Shown: positions 24,258 to 36,595, counted from the first letter of the stretch. The stretch: 64,000 nt of DNA from Membranipora membranacea (GCA_914767715.1 OU612069.1:2294001-2358000), one strand, 5' to 3'. Program-made: numbers and translations. Notes: generated by a model from the letters alone, not told the origin.

Positions 24258-25073
24258 AGTGATTCAAAAAAGTACAACCACTTTTAACGTTACCCCACCA
24301 GTATGCTGAACCAAAACAATGATAACTTGCAGATCTATCCAGCGCTGTTTTCACTGCCATGCACTTGGCTGAAACAAATATGCTAACGAATTCCCACAAG
24401 TGTTTATAAATAACAGGAACTATATAGCTCTAAGGTTGTTGGAATTATAACAAAGATTTATAGGATGTACCAAAGGAGGGGGTCTGTTTGATGCCAATGA
24501 TCTGGTTGTTCACCAGTTATCCATGTGACTTTGTTTTTCGCATACTACGTGAAACATCTCATCACTAGAACATTTGATTTTGGAGCCGGACACGAAAGCT
24601 CAAAGAAACTGCTGTTTGCTGCAAAGTTTCATATTACTGATTAATTATGATTATTCATTTTGGATAGATTCATGTTTGCTGTTTACTCAAAAAATAAGAG
24701 CTTGAAAGCTGCTCTTATTTCTCAGTGCTAACTGTGCATTGTAAATAATGGTCTATTAAACAAATATTTAAGTTGAATATTGAGTTACTGAATATGTTTC
24801 AGGTAACGTAAATGCTGATTTGCCGCCAACTCACATTGTATGCCGTTGTTCAGCGACGAATTCTATAAAAAAACAAAATAAATGAACACAAAAAGGCTTT
24901 ACAATTTCATGAGACAGAAATTGGACGGGACAGTAATACATAGCTTTAAAACCAATTTATAAAAAAGGCTAGCTTCACTGACGTATGTATGTCGATAGCA
25001 ACATTGGGAATCCAATAGCAATGAGGCATTACATTTTTGTTTGGGCGAGGAGCAGTAAAGACGTGAATTATGG
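24258..25073 (+). pseudogene. segment A': second copy of the gene's upstream flank, ending at the retained ATG
   Basis: A copy of 18751-19569 that keeps the ATGG at 25070-25073 and then jumps to sequence matching the downstream flank (TGAAGTTTCC, 25076). The roughly 3.95 kb between 19570 and 23518 has no counterpart. This is what remains if a 5.5-kb segment (18751-24257) was duplicated in tandem and the second gene body was then deleted. Confidence 0.75.
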
Positions 25074-25075
25074 CT

Positions 25076-25816
25076 TGAAGTTTCCTTTTAGGGTACAGTG
25101 CCAGTTTTTCAATAAAATTTCCTATTATTCTAAATATCGGTATTCTTACAAAAAATAAATTGTGACAATGCAGAATGAGTTAAAGTGTTAAAATCTCCTT
25201 TGCGCTCTCACCACATGATTTTTTCTGCAGTGTTCTCCTGGATATAGGGCTCAGCAACAATTTGCCACTAAGGCCTGACCAAAATTCTACATTCTCTCAC
25301 AATCTTGACTGATTTAAGTAGATCAATCAGTAGACCATAGTATTAACCATATGATGATGTTGTACGAGTGAATTTTCTTCCTGCTAGTCTGTTTTTTGGG
25401 CTTGTACAGGTACACCAAGGAGTAAGGGTAAACTGAGCGTAATTTATGCTCAAGTATTAATGCCAGTCAGAAAAAAAAATCATCAAGGAACAGGCTAAGA
25501 ATATGATTTGATTAGCAAGGACGGTTAAGTCTTTCTTGTTCCCACCCATATATGCTTACTTTGAAAGTGGAGCTTCCATAAGGATGAATGGTAGCGATTA
25601 TTGCATCATAAAGCAGTTTTTCATTCCGACTCTGGTGCTTTGCAGTCTGTATTTAAATAGGATTACTGACAACTTGTCAGTTATCCTATTTAATTACAGT
25701 GACAAGTGTAACCTAGGAGATTAAATCAGTTTTCCGAAGTTTACTTCTTGCTAGTTTGATCCAACCAAACCCTGCCCAATGCTATAGTTAGAACTACAAT
25801 CATGCTCGTTATAAAG
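25076..25816 (+). repeat. segment B': second copy of the gene's downstream flank
   Basis: Aligned with 23519-24257 throughout with few substitutions. It ends at ATAAAGT, after which a C-rich unique sequence begins. The hairpin copy is at 25647-25699. Confidence 0.85.
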
Positions 25817-26855
25817 TTCACCCCCCCTCCCCCACTAGGTTGGACAAGTGTATATAGAAATTGAGTTAATGATAAAAAATGAGCAAAGTATGAGCTAACT
25901 GTCTGAAATATAAATCTACTTATTGCTGTGCCTGAGTTGTCTCCACACAACCAAAGAGAAGACAACCACCGACAGACTACCAGCGAGACTCAAATTTTAT
26001 AAAGATATAAAACTCACATATTATTATCTTTCCGTGTTTTATTTGTTAAATAAATCTTGCTAAACTAAAATGAGTTCCGATCACTGGGCGGAAAAAGTGT
26101 AAGAATAAGTATTTACTCGAGCAAAGAATAGAAAACCACTGTTCAACCTGCACAGCGACGAGGCAATACTTTGGTGCAATTTGTATACCACAGGTGTAGG
26201 TAAATAAATAAATAAGTAACATTGGCGACAATAACTCTAAGTCACTTATGAAACAAATTGATATGTTGTATGATGCCGGTATTAGTTAGATTAATAAAAT
26301 AGTCAAACTATGAGGTATATTGGAAGTTTTGATTTGCTGACAGACTTAGGATACAAACATGAATCTGTTCTGTCTACGGCTGAAATCTTAGGCCAATAAA
26401 ATATCTGGTAATAAAATTATTTCGAGTAAATAACAGTAAATATAACACGGTGAAAAAAACTCTCCTAAGCTACATAAATATATATGCTCAACACCTCAAA
26501 AAGTTTGAAACATGTTAAAATTTGGCCAGTTACGGGAAAAATTATTAAAGTTAGATGCCTATGGATGTGATATATTATATCGAGATTTAAGAATCGCATA
26601 TTTCACACTGTGTGGTTTAATACCTTGTCAATCCGAAGCTAAGATAAAATTATAAAAGATTAGGAACTTTGATTCAGCCAATTTAATTAGAGTGTTAACA
26701 ATGTGGATCCATAAACACCTTCTTCCAAAGATTAATTCAAAACACTATTTTTGTTCGAAGTTTTATGTCTTTGGCAAGACGAGGGTTCCTACTTGTATAC
26801 ATACTCGTACTAAGTATATATCTGGTAGTGCTGTGTCATTGAAGCTCATTGCTTG
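25817..26855. other. intergenic, no gene seen
   Basis: No coding signal. The right part should contain the 3' UTR of the minus-strand CD225 gene. A minus-strand ATTAAA (plus-strand TTTAAT at 26682-26687) lies 169 bases past its stop and may be the polyadenylation signal. Confidence 0.5.
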
Positions 26856-29800
26856 TTAGCCTATTGATGCTGCGACAACTGCCGAGATAAATCCAGTATA
26901 TACTAGCGAAACGAGAACAACTGTCAGGCTTAAGCCGATGCATCCTGCAAGGGAAAAAAACAAAGATATAATATAATAATAATAATATTGATTATGTATA
27001 GAATTGAAGTCTTTGGGACAGCAGAGATGACCCATAGGGTACCTGTGCCAAACGTGCACCCACACTGACATCGAGATTACATTATTATCACATGTATTTT
27101 TGATCATTAGAGGTAGTTTTGTATGAGTACCTAACATGTACCTGGCCCTTATTGATAAAATTGAACTCAGGTCGTCACACCTAATTCTTTGTGATGGTAC
27201 GTGAATTAATTCATTCTCTATCTATCAGAGATAAACATGCAATAGTATACCACTGATCAGTGTGACATGTACCCCTCATCTTGACAGGTACTGATAAGTG
27301 ATCTGTCTCTAGACACAAAGCTCTCAGTATGACATGTGGTAATAGAGCACCTGTCTTTAAACGTGAAGTTCTCAGTGGTAACCCTACCCAGAGGGCACCT
27401 CACTCTAGACATATACACCTAAGAGTGACAAGTGCCCATCGTCTCCTTTGTCTAGACATGAACCCCTCTGTGTGTCAGGTGGTTATAGAGCAACTGTCTT
27501 TAAACGTGAAGTTCCCAGTGGTAACCCTACCCAGAGGGCACCTCACTCTAGACATATACACCTAAGAGTGACAAGTGCCCATCGTCTCCTTTGTCTAGAC
27601 ATGGACCCCTCTGTGTGTCAGGTGGTCATAGAGCGCCTGTCTTTAGACATGGACCCCCAGTGTGTCAGGTGGTCATAGAGCACCTGTCTTTAGACATGGA
27701 CCCCCAGTGTGTCAGGTGGTCATAGAGCACCTGTCTTTAGACATGGACCCTCAGTGTGTCAGGTGGTCATAGAGCACCTGTCTGTAGACATGGACCCCCC
27801 AGTGTGTCAGGTGGTCATAGAGCACCTGTCTTTATACATGGACCCCTCAGTGTGTCAGGTGGTCATAGAGCGCCTGTCTTTAGACATGGACCCCCCGGTG
27901 TGTCAGGTGGTCATAGAGCACCTGTCTTTAGACATGGACCCCCCAGTGGGTCAGGTGGTCATAGTGCGCCTGTCTTTAGACATGGACCCCTCAGTGTGTC
28001 AGGTGGTCATAGAGCGCCTGTCTTTAGACATGAACTCCTTAGTGTGACACATGGTTACTATCCTGCAATGTCTGAGCGAACATCGGGTTTCGGATTGAGG
28101 TTGAATTTAGTATTAAGAACTATGTATCAAAGTATCGTTGTCTAATGTTTAAAGCCAGAGATAGATAACATGTTGTAGCAGGGAGGGTGGGAGTTTATCC
28201 CACCCTCCCTGATTGTAGGTGATTGTCAGAATGAGTTCCTATTCTAGCCATAATGTCTACTTACCACAAACAATAGATGTCACGGACCACCCAAGACTGC
28301 AACTCTTCCATGCTTTATATCTAAAATAAACATGATGTTCGGTCACAAATAGATACATGTGGTTGACTGCGAATTATGAGACAGCATGTTTCAATATAAA
28401 AGTCAGATCACAGAGTTCACAATGTCCCATCCAGTACTAGTATGTGTTTTTTTATATTTACACATTAATGCACATACCCACCAATGTATCACAACAAATA
28501 AGGCTGTGTGAAAAAGAAGGAATGGAATCAAATAAATTTGGTAGAATGTCTTTCTTGCATAAACAAAACCATTACATGATATACAAGATTTATTGGAGGT
28601 AGCTTAGAGACTTAAGCCTAGTGAGTCATGCAAGGCACTCCATCAATGCCATTCTTATCCAGAACAAATGCAGGGTGGTGTAGTAGTTAGGATTGAGTTT
28701 CTCAATGTGAGAGGTGCTTAATTAATTAATTAATGTAAGCATATTCACATTGGCCCTGAAAGGGGCAATGAATAGCAATAAAGCCTATACATATATAACA
28801 AGACCTTTTTAGATGTGACTCTCACCACTAACCTTGCGACATTACCCTTGCTCATCTCCACGTAGCTGAGTAGAGCGTACACCAGACCAATCAGTCCAAA
28901 GAAGGGACAACAGCAAACGCTGACAACAGCAGCTCTCAACATGTGCCAGCTGTAAGTCTCACTCCGCGCTCCTCTCTCTACTGCTGATGGATACATCTGT
29001 AATGTAAGAAAAGATAACGTTGTTAGGATATCCTACTGGTTGTCCTCTCATGTACAGAGAGAAGACAACCTGATGTGGGTAACAAAATTCTAAAATATTT
29101 AGATGGATTATTGGCTAGGAATATCTTTATGTACCAACCTTACCAAAGTAAATTGTTTGCTGCTGTTCACCTACGACTCAACATGTGAAATCTATGGCTA
29201 GCTAACATTTACGCACTTCCTTTACTTTATATATGACCCTAATTTATCTAACAGGATTTGTAGCTAGCTAACCTTAAGTCACTCCCAGACAGGCAAGCTA
29301 AATAATTACTCATCAAGGGTAGCATTAGACCAAGTTTGGTCCATTTACCTGCATTCCGAGTTGCTCCCGATCCACTGGTCACGCCGCAGGCGTGACCAGT
29401 AGAGGGGACAACTCCAAAGCGTAGGCAAATGCATCAAACTTGATCTAGGGTAGCATACACCATAGATACAAGTTGGCATGAATCATAAAATATGTCAGCT
29501 TCAGAGCTTCACTTTAAGGAGCTAGCATTCTCTCTAACAAACAAAAATTTATATTAATTTTTCCATATCACAATAAATATTAACATTGTGGTTTATCACA
29601 ATGCATGACTCTTACTGGCAGCACTAACTCTTGTGTAACCAGGAAGAGTGGGACACCGCCCTCCCCTGGTGTAATAGTGATTGTATTTACCTGTACAGGC
29701 TGGAAGTTACTTCCTCCTTTTGTTGACGCTGGTCTTGACCTAAAAAAACAAAAAAAACATATGGGTCAGATAGGCAGACAAGAGTGTGGCACTAAATCAT

Positions 29801-32057
29801 ATATAAGTCTACAGTAGCACGTAATAAGCATGAGGGATACATAAAGGCCCCTAGCTATAAATAGAAGAGAAAGATTGTATGTAGAATTGACTCTTTTATT
29901 CTATTACTCTATAAATCTGATACCAAAACTTAATATTTTGATAGACCTGATAAACTTCTTTTAATTTGGGAATCTTATCCATGCAGGGTTATGTAAGATG
30001 AAACCTCCCAGAGAACATCTTCATCAACACTTGGAGCATAGCATTTCATCTATGTTTGATCACTCAGTGTGTCGAGTTACAGACTGAATATTGTAATGCA
30101 GGGAGTCATTTGATCGTAAACTCAAATGTTTTAGAAACAAATATGGATACAAATATGAAAGGACATTGGCATCAACTATTCACATATTGAATCTGCAGCA
30201 ATTCATTTTGACAGGCAAACGTTGATTCACAGTAGAGAGAGCATGTGATGGGAAAGGGGAAGACACGACTAGAAGGGTTTTACAAAAATTTTGCTCATGT
30301 AATACTCTGAGAGCCCTTATATGGAATTATGTCCTTTTTCAAGAATAATGACATAATGACATGTGACCTAATATGACCTCACTAACATGATGCGTTAATG
30401 GTGTTGATCCATCCACGGATGGGCGGCAACTCCCTGGAAAGTTAGTTCAGTTCACCTACAACTTTATGAAGGCTACGACAGGATGTTCTCTGTAGGCCCT
30501 ATGCTTGCTTGAGTTCAGATGCTGAGACAAAATCGGCACAGTCAAACCACATATTTTTAATCTGCTTTCAAAATTTGCTCTAGCTTGTATATAGACTTGA
30601 GAAGTTATAAATACAGAAGGACAAATTCAATTTAAAAATTCACAAGCTTTCTCATGATTGTTGGTATAGAATACTGGGAAGACAGTGGGGCGTGTATAAG
30701 TTTCACACTGGTGCTTCATCTGCCATGCAATTGGACATTAGTCTTACAATATGGGCTTATAATATTGGAAAAATCATTATTCCATTGGGTTTGAGAAATC
30801 TAACAAGTCTCCCGAAGGATCTTGCGTTCTTACAAAGCCTTGATAATGTGCGAAATACCAGCCCGTACACAAAATACATCACTTCCAAGGCCAAAGACAC
30901 TGGGGCTTGGAGCTGTTAGTTTCAGCGTCACAGAATAGACAGAAAATTCACACCAGGAACAAAGGGATCAAACTGATGCTACAACTTACTGCACAGATGG
31001 AGGATAACCTAGAACACTGCAACAACCAATACATCAGATTACATGTGAAGTTAATTAATTTGTGTACGCTGTGGCATGCGGCTGTGTCCCACAATGCAAT
31101 TTAATTATTGACAGATTAATGATATTTATGAAATCTGTTTACCATGCTTTATTACTGGTAAAAGCTAGTCAAGTTGTCAAGTTGTCAGTGAGTAATGCTA
31201 TTGCTACAATACCCTTGACTTGTTTCAAGTGATGGAATGGGCAGTTGCACTTCATAACAATGATAGCAACGATTTTAACTGGATATGGATGTGCCAGGGG
31301 CTTTGAAGCCCTGGTCTAAATGTTGTTGTAAATTACCTGCGCAAAAATTGGCTGCTATTTTAAAACGCAAATAGAAAACTTCCTTGTTTTACAGGCGCTT
31401 TCCATGTAGTTATAACACCTAAGATAAACAGCCGGATTATACCTAAAGAGTTTCGCTCCAATACACTTTTAAATGTGAGGCCCGCAAAGGCAAGGTAAAA
31501 TTTTGTTACTGATCGCAAGTGTGCGAGTATGTAGCAAAATGTCAAGCCTTCCTTTCAAGAATTAAAAGTAGTACCACAAATTCCCACATGCAGCGGTTTG
31601 GGCTGATAAAATAGTTACCAGTGGGGCAAAAGGAAATACAAAACTTAGGTCCTCCCAGTTTGTACAACAGAAAACGGATATTAATTTTCAATAATCAGGT
31701 ATTGAATCCGGATGTTGAGGAGCAAATTGGTACTGGGAGACTGTTTTGAAATGTCTCACAGCAAGCAATACAACGGAAATCACCAAATGATATCCCTCCA
31801 AACAATAAATGTCAACAACATTCCAACCACTAAACTTTAAAACAGAACAGGCCAATTTCTCTCATCGAAATTTACATATTTACAGTGCATTGTGGGATTG
31901 TAATTGAGGTTCACTATTCATCTTCATTGTTTAGTAAGAGTCAGACTCACTGTTGTTGAAGGTTGTGGTTACTACCTCCGTAGTATCCGGAGTTATCGTG
32001 ATATGATGTCTGTGTGGGGTATGGGGAGCCATACTCTGTGTATCGATACGAAGACAT
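26856..32057 (-). CDS. CD225/dispanin-family two-pass membrane protein, complete, five exons
   Basis: Exons in transcript order are 32057-31951, 29739-29691, 28996-28833, 28320-28265 and 26944-26856. They total 465 nt, 154 residues plus TAA. All junctions are GT-AG with matching phases (2, 0, 2, 1). The N-terminal half is Tyr/Ser/Gln-rich (starts MSSYRYTEYGSPYPTQ) and should face the cytosol. A first hydrophobic segment follows with a Cys cluster, VSVCCCPFFGLIGLVYALLS, then a short loop (GNVARYKAWKSCS) and a second hydrophobic stretch in exons 4-5. The cysteine-flanked first segment and the loop are hallmarks of CD225/dispanin proteins, which include vertebrate IFITM, PRRT and related membrane proteins. 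The proline-poor, Tyr-rich tail fits invertebrate dispanins of unknown function. The start is the only ATG preceding the exon in frame that I considered. Exact subfamily not determined. Confidence 0.85.
27061..27264 (+). repeat. MITE family M1, copy 2 (best terminal repeats)
   Basis: Starts CACACTGACATCGAGATTAC and ends CCACTGATCAGTGTG, giving terminal inverted repeats CACACTGA/TCAGTGTG. It is related to 3231-3422 and, inverted, to 36863-37076. It lies in the last intron of the CD225 gene. No target duplication was resolved. Confidence 0.7.
27290..28045 (+). repeat. 47/48-bp minisatellite with a 143-bp higher-order left part
   Basis: From about 27590 to 28045, units of 47 or 48 bp repeat around nine times (TTTAGACATGGACCCC, then GTGTGTCAGGTGGTCATAGA, then GCACCTGTC). 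To the left, two longer units start at 27361 and 27504 (ACGTGAAGTT), 143 bp apart, which is three basic units, and contain degenerate monomers. It lies wholly inside the last intron of the CD225 gene. The long open frames over it arise from the repeat itself and are not genes. Confidence 0.9.
28179..28211. repeat. perfect 14-bp G/C-rich hairpin near a splice donor
   Basis: CAGGGAGGGTGGGA (28179-28192) pairs perfectly with 28198-28211 around GTTTA. In the CD225 transcript it lies about 54 bases into the last intron, after the donor of the 28320-28265 exon. The transcribed strand also reads as a G-rich arm. Function, if any, unknown. Confidence 0.75.
28674..28700 (+). other. tRNA-like A-box head, partner of 836-880
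   Basis: GCAGGGTGGTGTAGTAGTTA then GGATT matches the minus-strand sequence at 850-880 almost base for base. No B box was seen. Both are probably 5' remnants of one tRNA-derived SINE family. Confidence 0.4.
29317..29456. mobile_element. 122-bp foldback MITE with perfect 9-bp target duplication
   Basis: GGGTAGCAT stands directly at 29317-29325 and 29448-29456. The 122 bp between (29326-29447) begin TAGACCAAGTTTG and end with the complement of TAGATCAAGTTTG. The inverted repeats run inward across almost the whole element to a perfect 12-bp stem (29374-29385 with 29389-29400) around GCA. Both arms include the dispersed GAGTTG/CAACTC word. A 9-bp duplication is typical of Mutator-like elements. 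It sits in an intron of the CD225 gene. Confidence 0.8.
29740..31950 (-). other. first intron of the CD225 gene, no further gene seen
   Basis: The intron runs from donor GTGAGT (complement at 31945-31950) to an acceptor after a T-rich tract at about 29741. Open frames inside, for example near 30692-31104, resemble nothing I know. CGGCAACTCCC at about 30424 is a dispersed GGAGTTGYCC word. Confidence 0.5.
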
Positions 32058-32335
32058 GCTTACCTAGTAGCTATAATACAATAAAATACATTACAATAAA
32101 ATAAGACAATACAATAATATAAAACAATAGCTTTTCGAAACCTGATCAGCTTCAATGTAAATGGTCATTATTTTAGAGGGAAAGAGAGGGAGGGAGGATC
32201 GGCGATGGGGGCATGTTTAGCCATACAACAACTTTGTATGCCCCTGTGATGGACATTATAGTACTAGTCAGTGACCAGTCGTTTAGATGGGGATGGTTAG
32301 TTTTGTTGTCAGTTAGTTTAACTCATCTGATGTCC

Positions 32336-32410
32336 AGGCTAGCATAGTGGCCTCAACGTGGGGATGCGTTCGAGCTTCTTAATCTGAGAGTTGAAGGTTT
32401 TGAAATCCTG
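32336..32410 (+). other. tRNA-like sequence (A and B boxes)
   Basis: TAGCATAGTGG fits the A box and GGTTTTGAAATCC resembles a B box, about 50 bases apart, as in a tRNA. Stem pairing is poor. It is probably a degraded SINE head. Confidence 0.4.
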
Positions 32411-33772
32411 GTCATTACCGATGCTCTTAACTGAGGTTAGCTCTCCATACAGAACCTTAGCTTACCCTACCTTGCACTTAACAGATGTGATGTCTCAGCC
32501 AACTGTTACTCCTTGGTCTTATGTTACAGGCATATTCCCATTTGCCCCAAAAGCAGTGTACAGCAATGAAGGTCATATGATATTATAATTTTGTCACTAA
32601 TATCAGACAAATATATCATGGCAGCATTGCTGCACTCTCTAATACCAGATTAGTGCATGTATTCCACCGCTGAGTAAAGTACTTACTGTTTAAGTCTCTA
32701 AGACAGAGGCAGCAGACTATCCCTCAAGTTTTTTTTCTTTGAATGTATGTAGGTAAGAAGAATTGGGTCACTCTCACAACCGACGATGCCTCAAATATCA
32801 GAAGCTAGCGGTATCTTAAAGTCGTCCGTCCTGGCAATCACACGCTGACACAAGGGACAAGGAAGCTTTCAGGTACAACTACAACTATGTCATATAGTTA
32901 CTTTACTACAGCTTGGGGAAAATATTGAAGCACCTCCAGCACAGCTAGTTGAATTGCTATGACCACACCTTATCAACTATTGTATGGTATGCATTAATAT
33001 GAGTAATCCAACTGAAGCATAAAAGCACAAATTCTATAGCAAGCGTGTTGTATTTCTATTGCCTTTATAAATATAAATCAAGCTCCTGTGCATCATGAGT
33101 GAAATGAGGGTGGGTTACTGCACCCCCTTAAATGTCACAAGTGCTATAGAATTGTCCATCGTGATTGTGATTGTATGAATATACATTTTTATTGATCTTG
33201 AGGAATTTCTCTTTTGAGAGTAGACTGGGTTCCTATACCATTGTTTACTGTACAGTTGAGGCTGGTAAATAGGGCAGACTATGCGAAGTTTGTGTCCTAC
33301 AGCTTTGCAGCATATTATATTTAGAATTACGGCAGCAAAACAAGACTGACCTGAAAGAAAAGCATAACTATTCGGAGTTGTCTCTCCATTTCTTGCAGAT
33401 AGGAGGCAAAACAAAGTGCATCAAAACAAGGATTAGAATGGTTTTGATCTGGACTTTAGGTTTCGGCACATATCTCAGCATATTTACCTAGTGTCTGTGA
33501 CCAACATATCATAATTGAAGATGTTTTTTATCCACCTGCACTCAAATTCACGTTTCCTTGCCTTGGGAAATCCTTTTGTCGGCCAACACCTTTTTCAGGT
33601 TTAAACATTCAGCTAAATCCCTTCGAGAAGGTGATATATATACTGAGCTAGTTCACTGCCCACTACTGGCAGGTTATCCCTATATCTTCATTGTACTCAC
33701 TCAATAGCTGCCCAGGTTGCTGGCAAGGCCAGTAGTAAATTCTCAACCACATCCCAATCGCCTGTGTGATGT

Positions 33773-33960
33773 AGTTTATGCGCTTAAACGGTGTTGGGAT
33801 AGCTGGTAGATGCATTTCATTATCAACCACTTGCCCAAACCAACCTTAGTTACACTAAGAATGTGGGAGTAATGGTCTCACGTATATATTGGTGGTTGGG
33901 AAAGCGGTTGATAATGAAATGTCTCTACCAGCATCCCGCCACCGTTTGAGCGCTTAAACT
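33773..33960. mobile_element. MITE with about 70-bp terminal inverted repeats
   Basis: 33773-33842 and 33894-33960 are complementary at most positions. Shared words are AGTTTA, GCGCTTAAACGGTG, GGGAT, GCTGGTAGA and CATTTCATTATCAACC. About 50 bp lie between the arms. It has no coding capacity, and no target duplication could be settled. Confidence 0.75.
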
Positions 33961-35963
33961 ATGTGGGATACATGTGGTGTAGGATGGATATCCACTGCTA
34001 GGAACCCTGGGTAGGGTTAAAGTACATTATCTACATATACAGAAGAGTAAATGATTTGCAGCAGGAAAAGTTTACTTTGAAATAGCTAAATTTCAGTCTA
34101 ATGAAGCTTACTGCGCCTCTTCAATTAATATAGACATCACCTCAGCTAGCTAAATTAAGTGCTAGCTAACATAAAGTCATACCCTAACTAGCTTAACTAG
34201 ACTTTAGCTAGCAGATACAGCAGGTTGTAGGATCAAATATTCAATCTAAGACTAATTATGGAGTTGCCCTCGCTTGACTTATAGTACTAGCGGCGAAGAA
34301 AATATCATCGTTGGCTCAGTGAAACTGTTTTGGCATACATCAATACAAGAATTGACACAATATCAATTGCCTAGAGAGGTCTTGCGATAATTTCAAAATT
34401 TAGATCGAGTAAAACAACATTTTCATAGTTTGGCAAACATTATATTAATATATAAATATGAAGGACGACACATGACTCGATTTTGATGCAAATTATGACC
34501 ATCTTGATGATAATGGCACAAAGCTAACTAAAAATTAATGTCATAAATAATACAAAACGATTGCAAAACACAAGGTGAAAAGGTAGAGAATTGCCTTTAC
34601 CTTAAACACCAAACGTGTTGATTGTCACAAAAGATTGTGGTATGAAATTCCTTATTAATTATTGGCTAACATGTTAATGACATTGTCGACTGCAAAATGA
34701 TCAAAAAACATGACTGAATTCTAGTTTTTCCAGTTTTTTGCAGTCTCGACCAAAATGACACAATTTTTCTGTAGTTGCTGCGATTAAAACTTAATAATCT
34801 CATGGAAGTATATAACAAGGGATCTGATTGCAATAGACATGAAGAAGGCACAATATTGAGCAGTAAAATGAGTAAAACAGGTCTATGACACTACTGACTT
34901 TTGACACTTAATAATACAGTTATACATAAAAACAGACCTGATCTTGACCTATGACAAGACTTGATTTAAAAAACCACCATCATCCTGACTCACTAAAACT
35001 TCACTATATAAACAATTTGTCCAGTTATAGCAAAATTATCAGGTTTTAACACAAAATATTGTTTTTATATGAGGTGACATCAGCATTAAAGTATGTGGTA
35101 AAGGCCTAATGTTGTGACAGAAAGCTGTGGAACAATAAGCTATAAGTTTTCAGGCGTGAATAGGAGCATGAATCCGTTATCTTAAAGTGTGGCAGTATGT
35201 AGGAGGAAGAGAAATACCAGAAAAAAGGCACAAAACATCAAAAGCGTGATTGTTATATTACGGGACTAATCCTAATGGGCTATACAAAGCACACTATGGA
35301 TTAACATGAGTAAAATTGATTATGCATGGCAAATTTACAACATAGACATCTCACTCAAAGAGATGTCTATGCTAAAATCATTTCTATTCTGACTAGATGA
35401 GTTGGGCATCGTTAACGGCAAAACACAAAAACAAATCAGATGGACAATTTAGTATACTCTATATATATATATTAAAGATCAAACTTTAATCCTCCTCGAC
35501 GCCATGAACTGAAGTTATCCCCCAGTTGACATAGAAGGGACAACTCCGGCTAACACCGAGGCAGATAAATGTTGATCTGTTCTCAATCGGGGGCTTCATT
35601 ATAAGCCTGAGTTCATGATTACAGCAATATGATTTATATATATGGCATAACGCTAGTAGGATTTTATCCACAAATATAAGAATTCAACAAATATTTGATG
35701 AGTCTTGATTGCAATTTTGTGACTGTCCTATGAAAATTATTGTAAACAAAACTGCAGTGACACCGCTTGATAGTGGCCGCACAGTATTCAACCTTATCAA
35801 ACAGCAATTTCAGCAATTCAATGGGGTGTGTTCATGGAATATCCCACATAACAGTTGTCTGGAATTTCCAGTAAGGATAGGTTGATATAAGGAATTGGGG
35901 CATCAATAGGATTATTAGAGGAAAGGTGAATTGTGGGAACAATATATCTGTTCCATGTGACTT

Positions 35964-36595
35964 CTATCTGACTTGGCAAAGTTTGCATGTGGAGCAGACG
36001 TCGGGGTCGCATATAACACATTTTTTAGAGAGTACATCGTACATTTGATTACACATACAGTTAGATGGCACACCTTTTGAGTTATTAGAACACCATATAT
36101 ACAGTGTACAGTCATTAGGATCAGCTACCAACTCATCGTCCTTATCAACACATACATCAGGCGGTAACTCTGCAGCTTCTGTTGTTGTAGGAGTGGTCTC
36201 TGTTGTTATGGGCGTAGTTTGAGCTGTTTTGGGCGTGGTCATTGTTGTTCTGGGTGTGGTTTGAGTTGTCATGGGTGTGGTTTGAATTGTTCTGGGTGAG
36301 GTTTGAGTTGTTCTGGGTGTGCTGGTTGTTGTTGTTGTTGTTGTTGTGGACATAGGTTCTGTAGCAATATGTGCTGTTGATCCAGAGGATGGTGTAGCGT
36401 TCACAGTGGTGGGAGTGTTTAAGTGGGAAGTAGGTGAAGTCGATTGTGATGAGGTGGTGGAAATCTGAGCAGTTTTTGACACGTCTAACACTGTATGAGG
36501 GGTAGATGTATTGTTTCCAGCCACCGTCCCACTGCTCGTAGTTGCATAAAGCCTATCAGTGATCGATGTAGAGGGTGTGGTAACTTTCTCCAAAG
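35964..36595 (-). CDS. mucin gene: isoform-3 last exon, Thr stalk and second chitin-binding type 2-like module
   Basis: 632 nt, phase 1 start, 209 full residues then TAG. Imperfect TTPRTTQ/TTPMTTQ-type repeats lead to PPDVCVDKDDELVADPNDC, LYIWCSNNSKGV, CMCNQMYD and KKCVICDPDVCSTCKLC. The six-cysteine pattern with D.C..Y..C is a good fit to CBM14 domains. The CICDPDVC..C tail repeats the motif of the mini-exon. Confidence 0.78.

Larger units (their letters stand above)
32058..35963. other. intergenic between the CD225 gene and the mucin gene
   Basis: It contains the CD225 promoter side, a tRNA-like sequence (32336-32410), a terminal-inverted-repeat element (33773-33960), a hairpin with 12-bp arms (CATAGACATCTC, 35341-35352 and 35360-35371) and the 3' UTR of the long mucin isoform. 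I saw no AATAAA close behind that stop; the first variant noticed is ATTAAA (plus-strand TTTAAT at 35485-35490). No protein gene recognised. Confidence 0.5.

Noticed and set aside
27590-28045. CRISPR-like regular repeat
   Set aside because: Units are contiguous without unique spacers, and the DNA is animal.
27329-28145. Several overlapping plus-strand frames with repeated VCQVVIEHLSLDMDP-type units
   Set aside because: They arise from the minisatellite, are open in two frames, and have no splice or start context.
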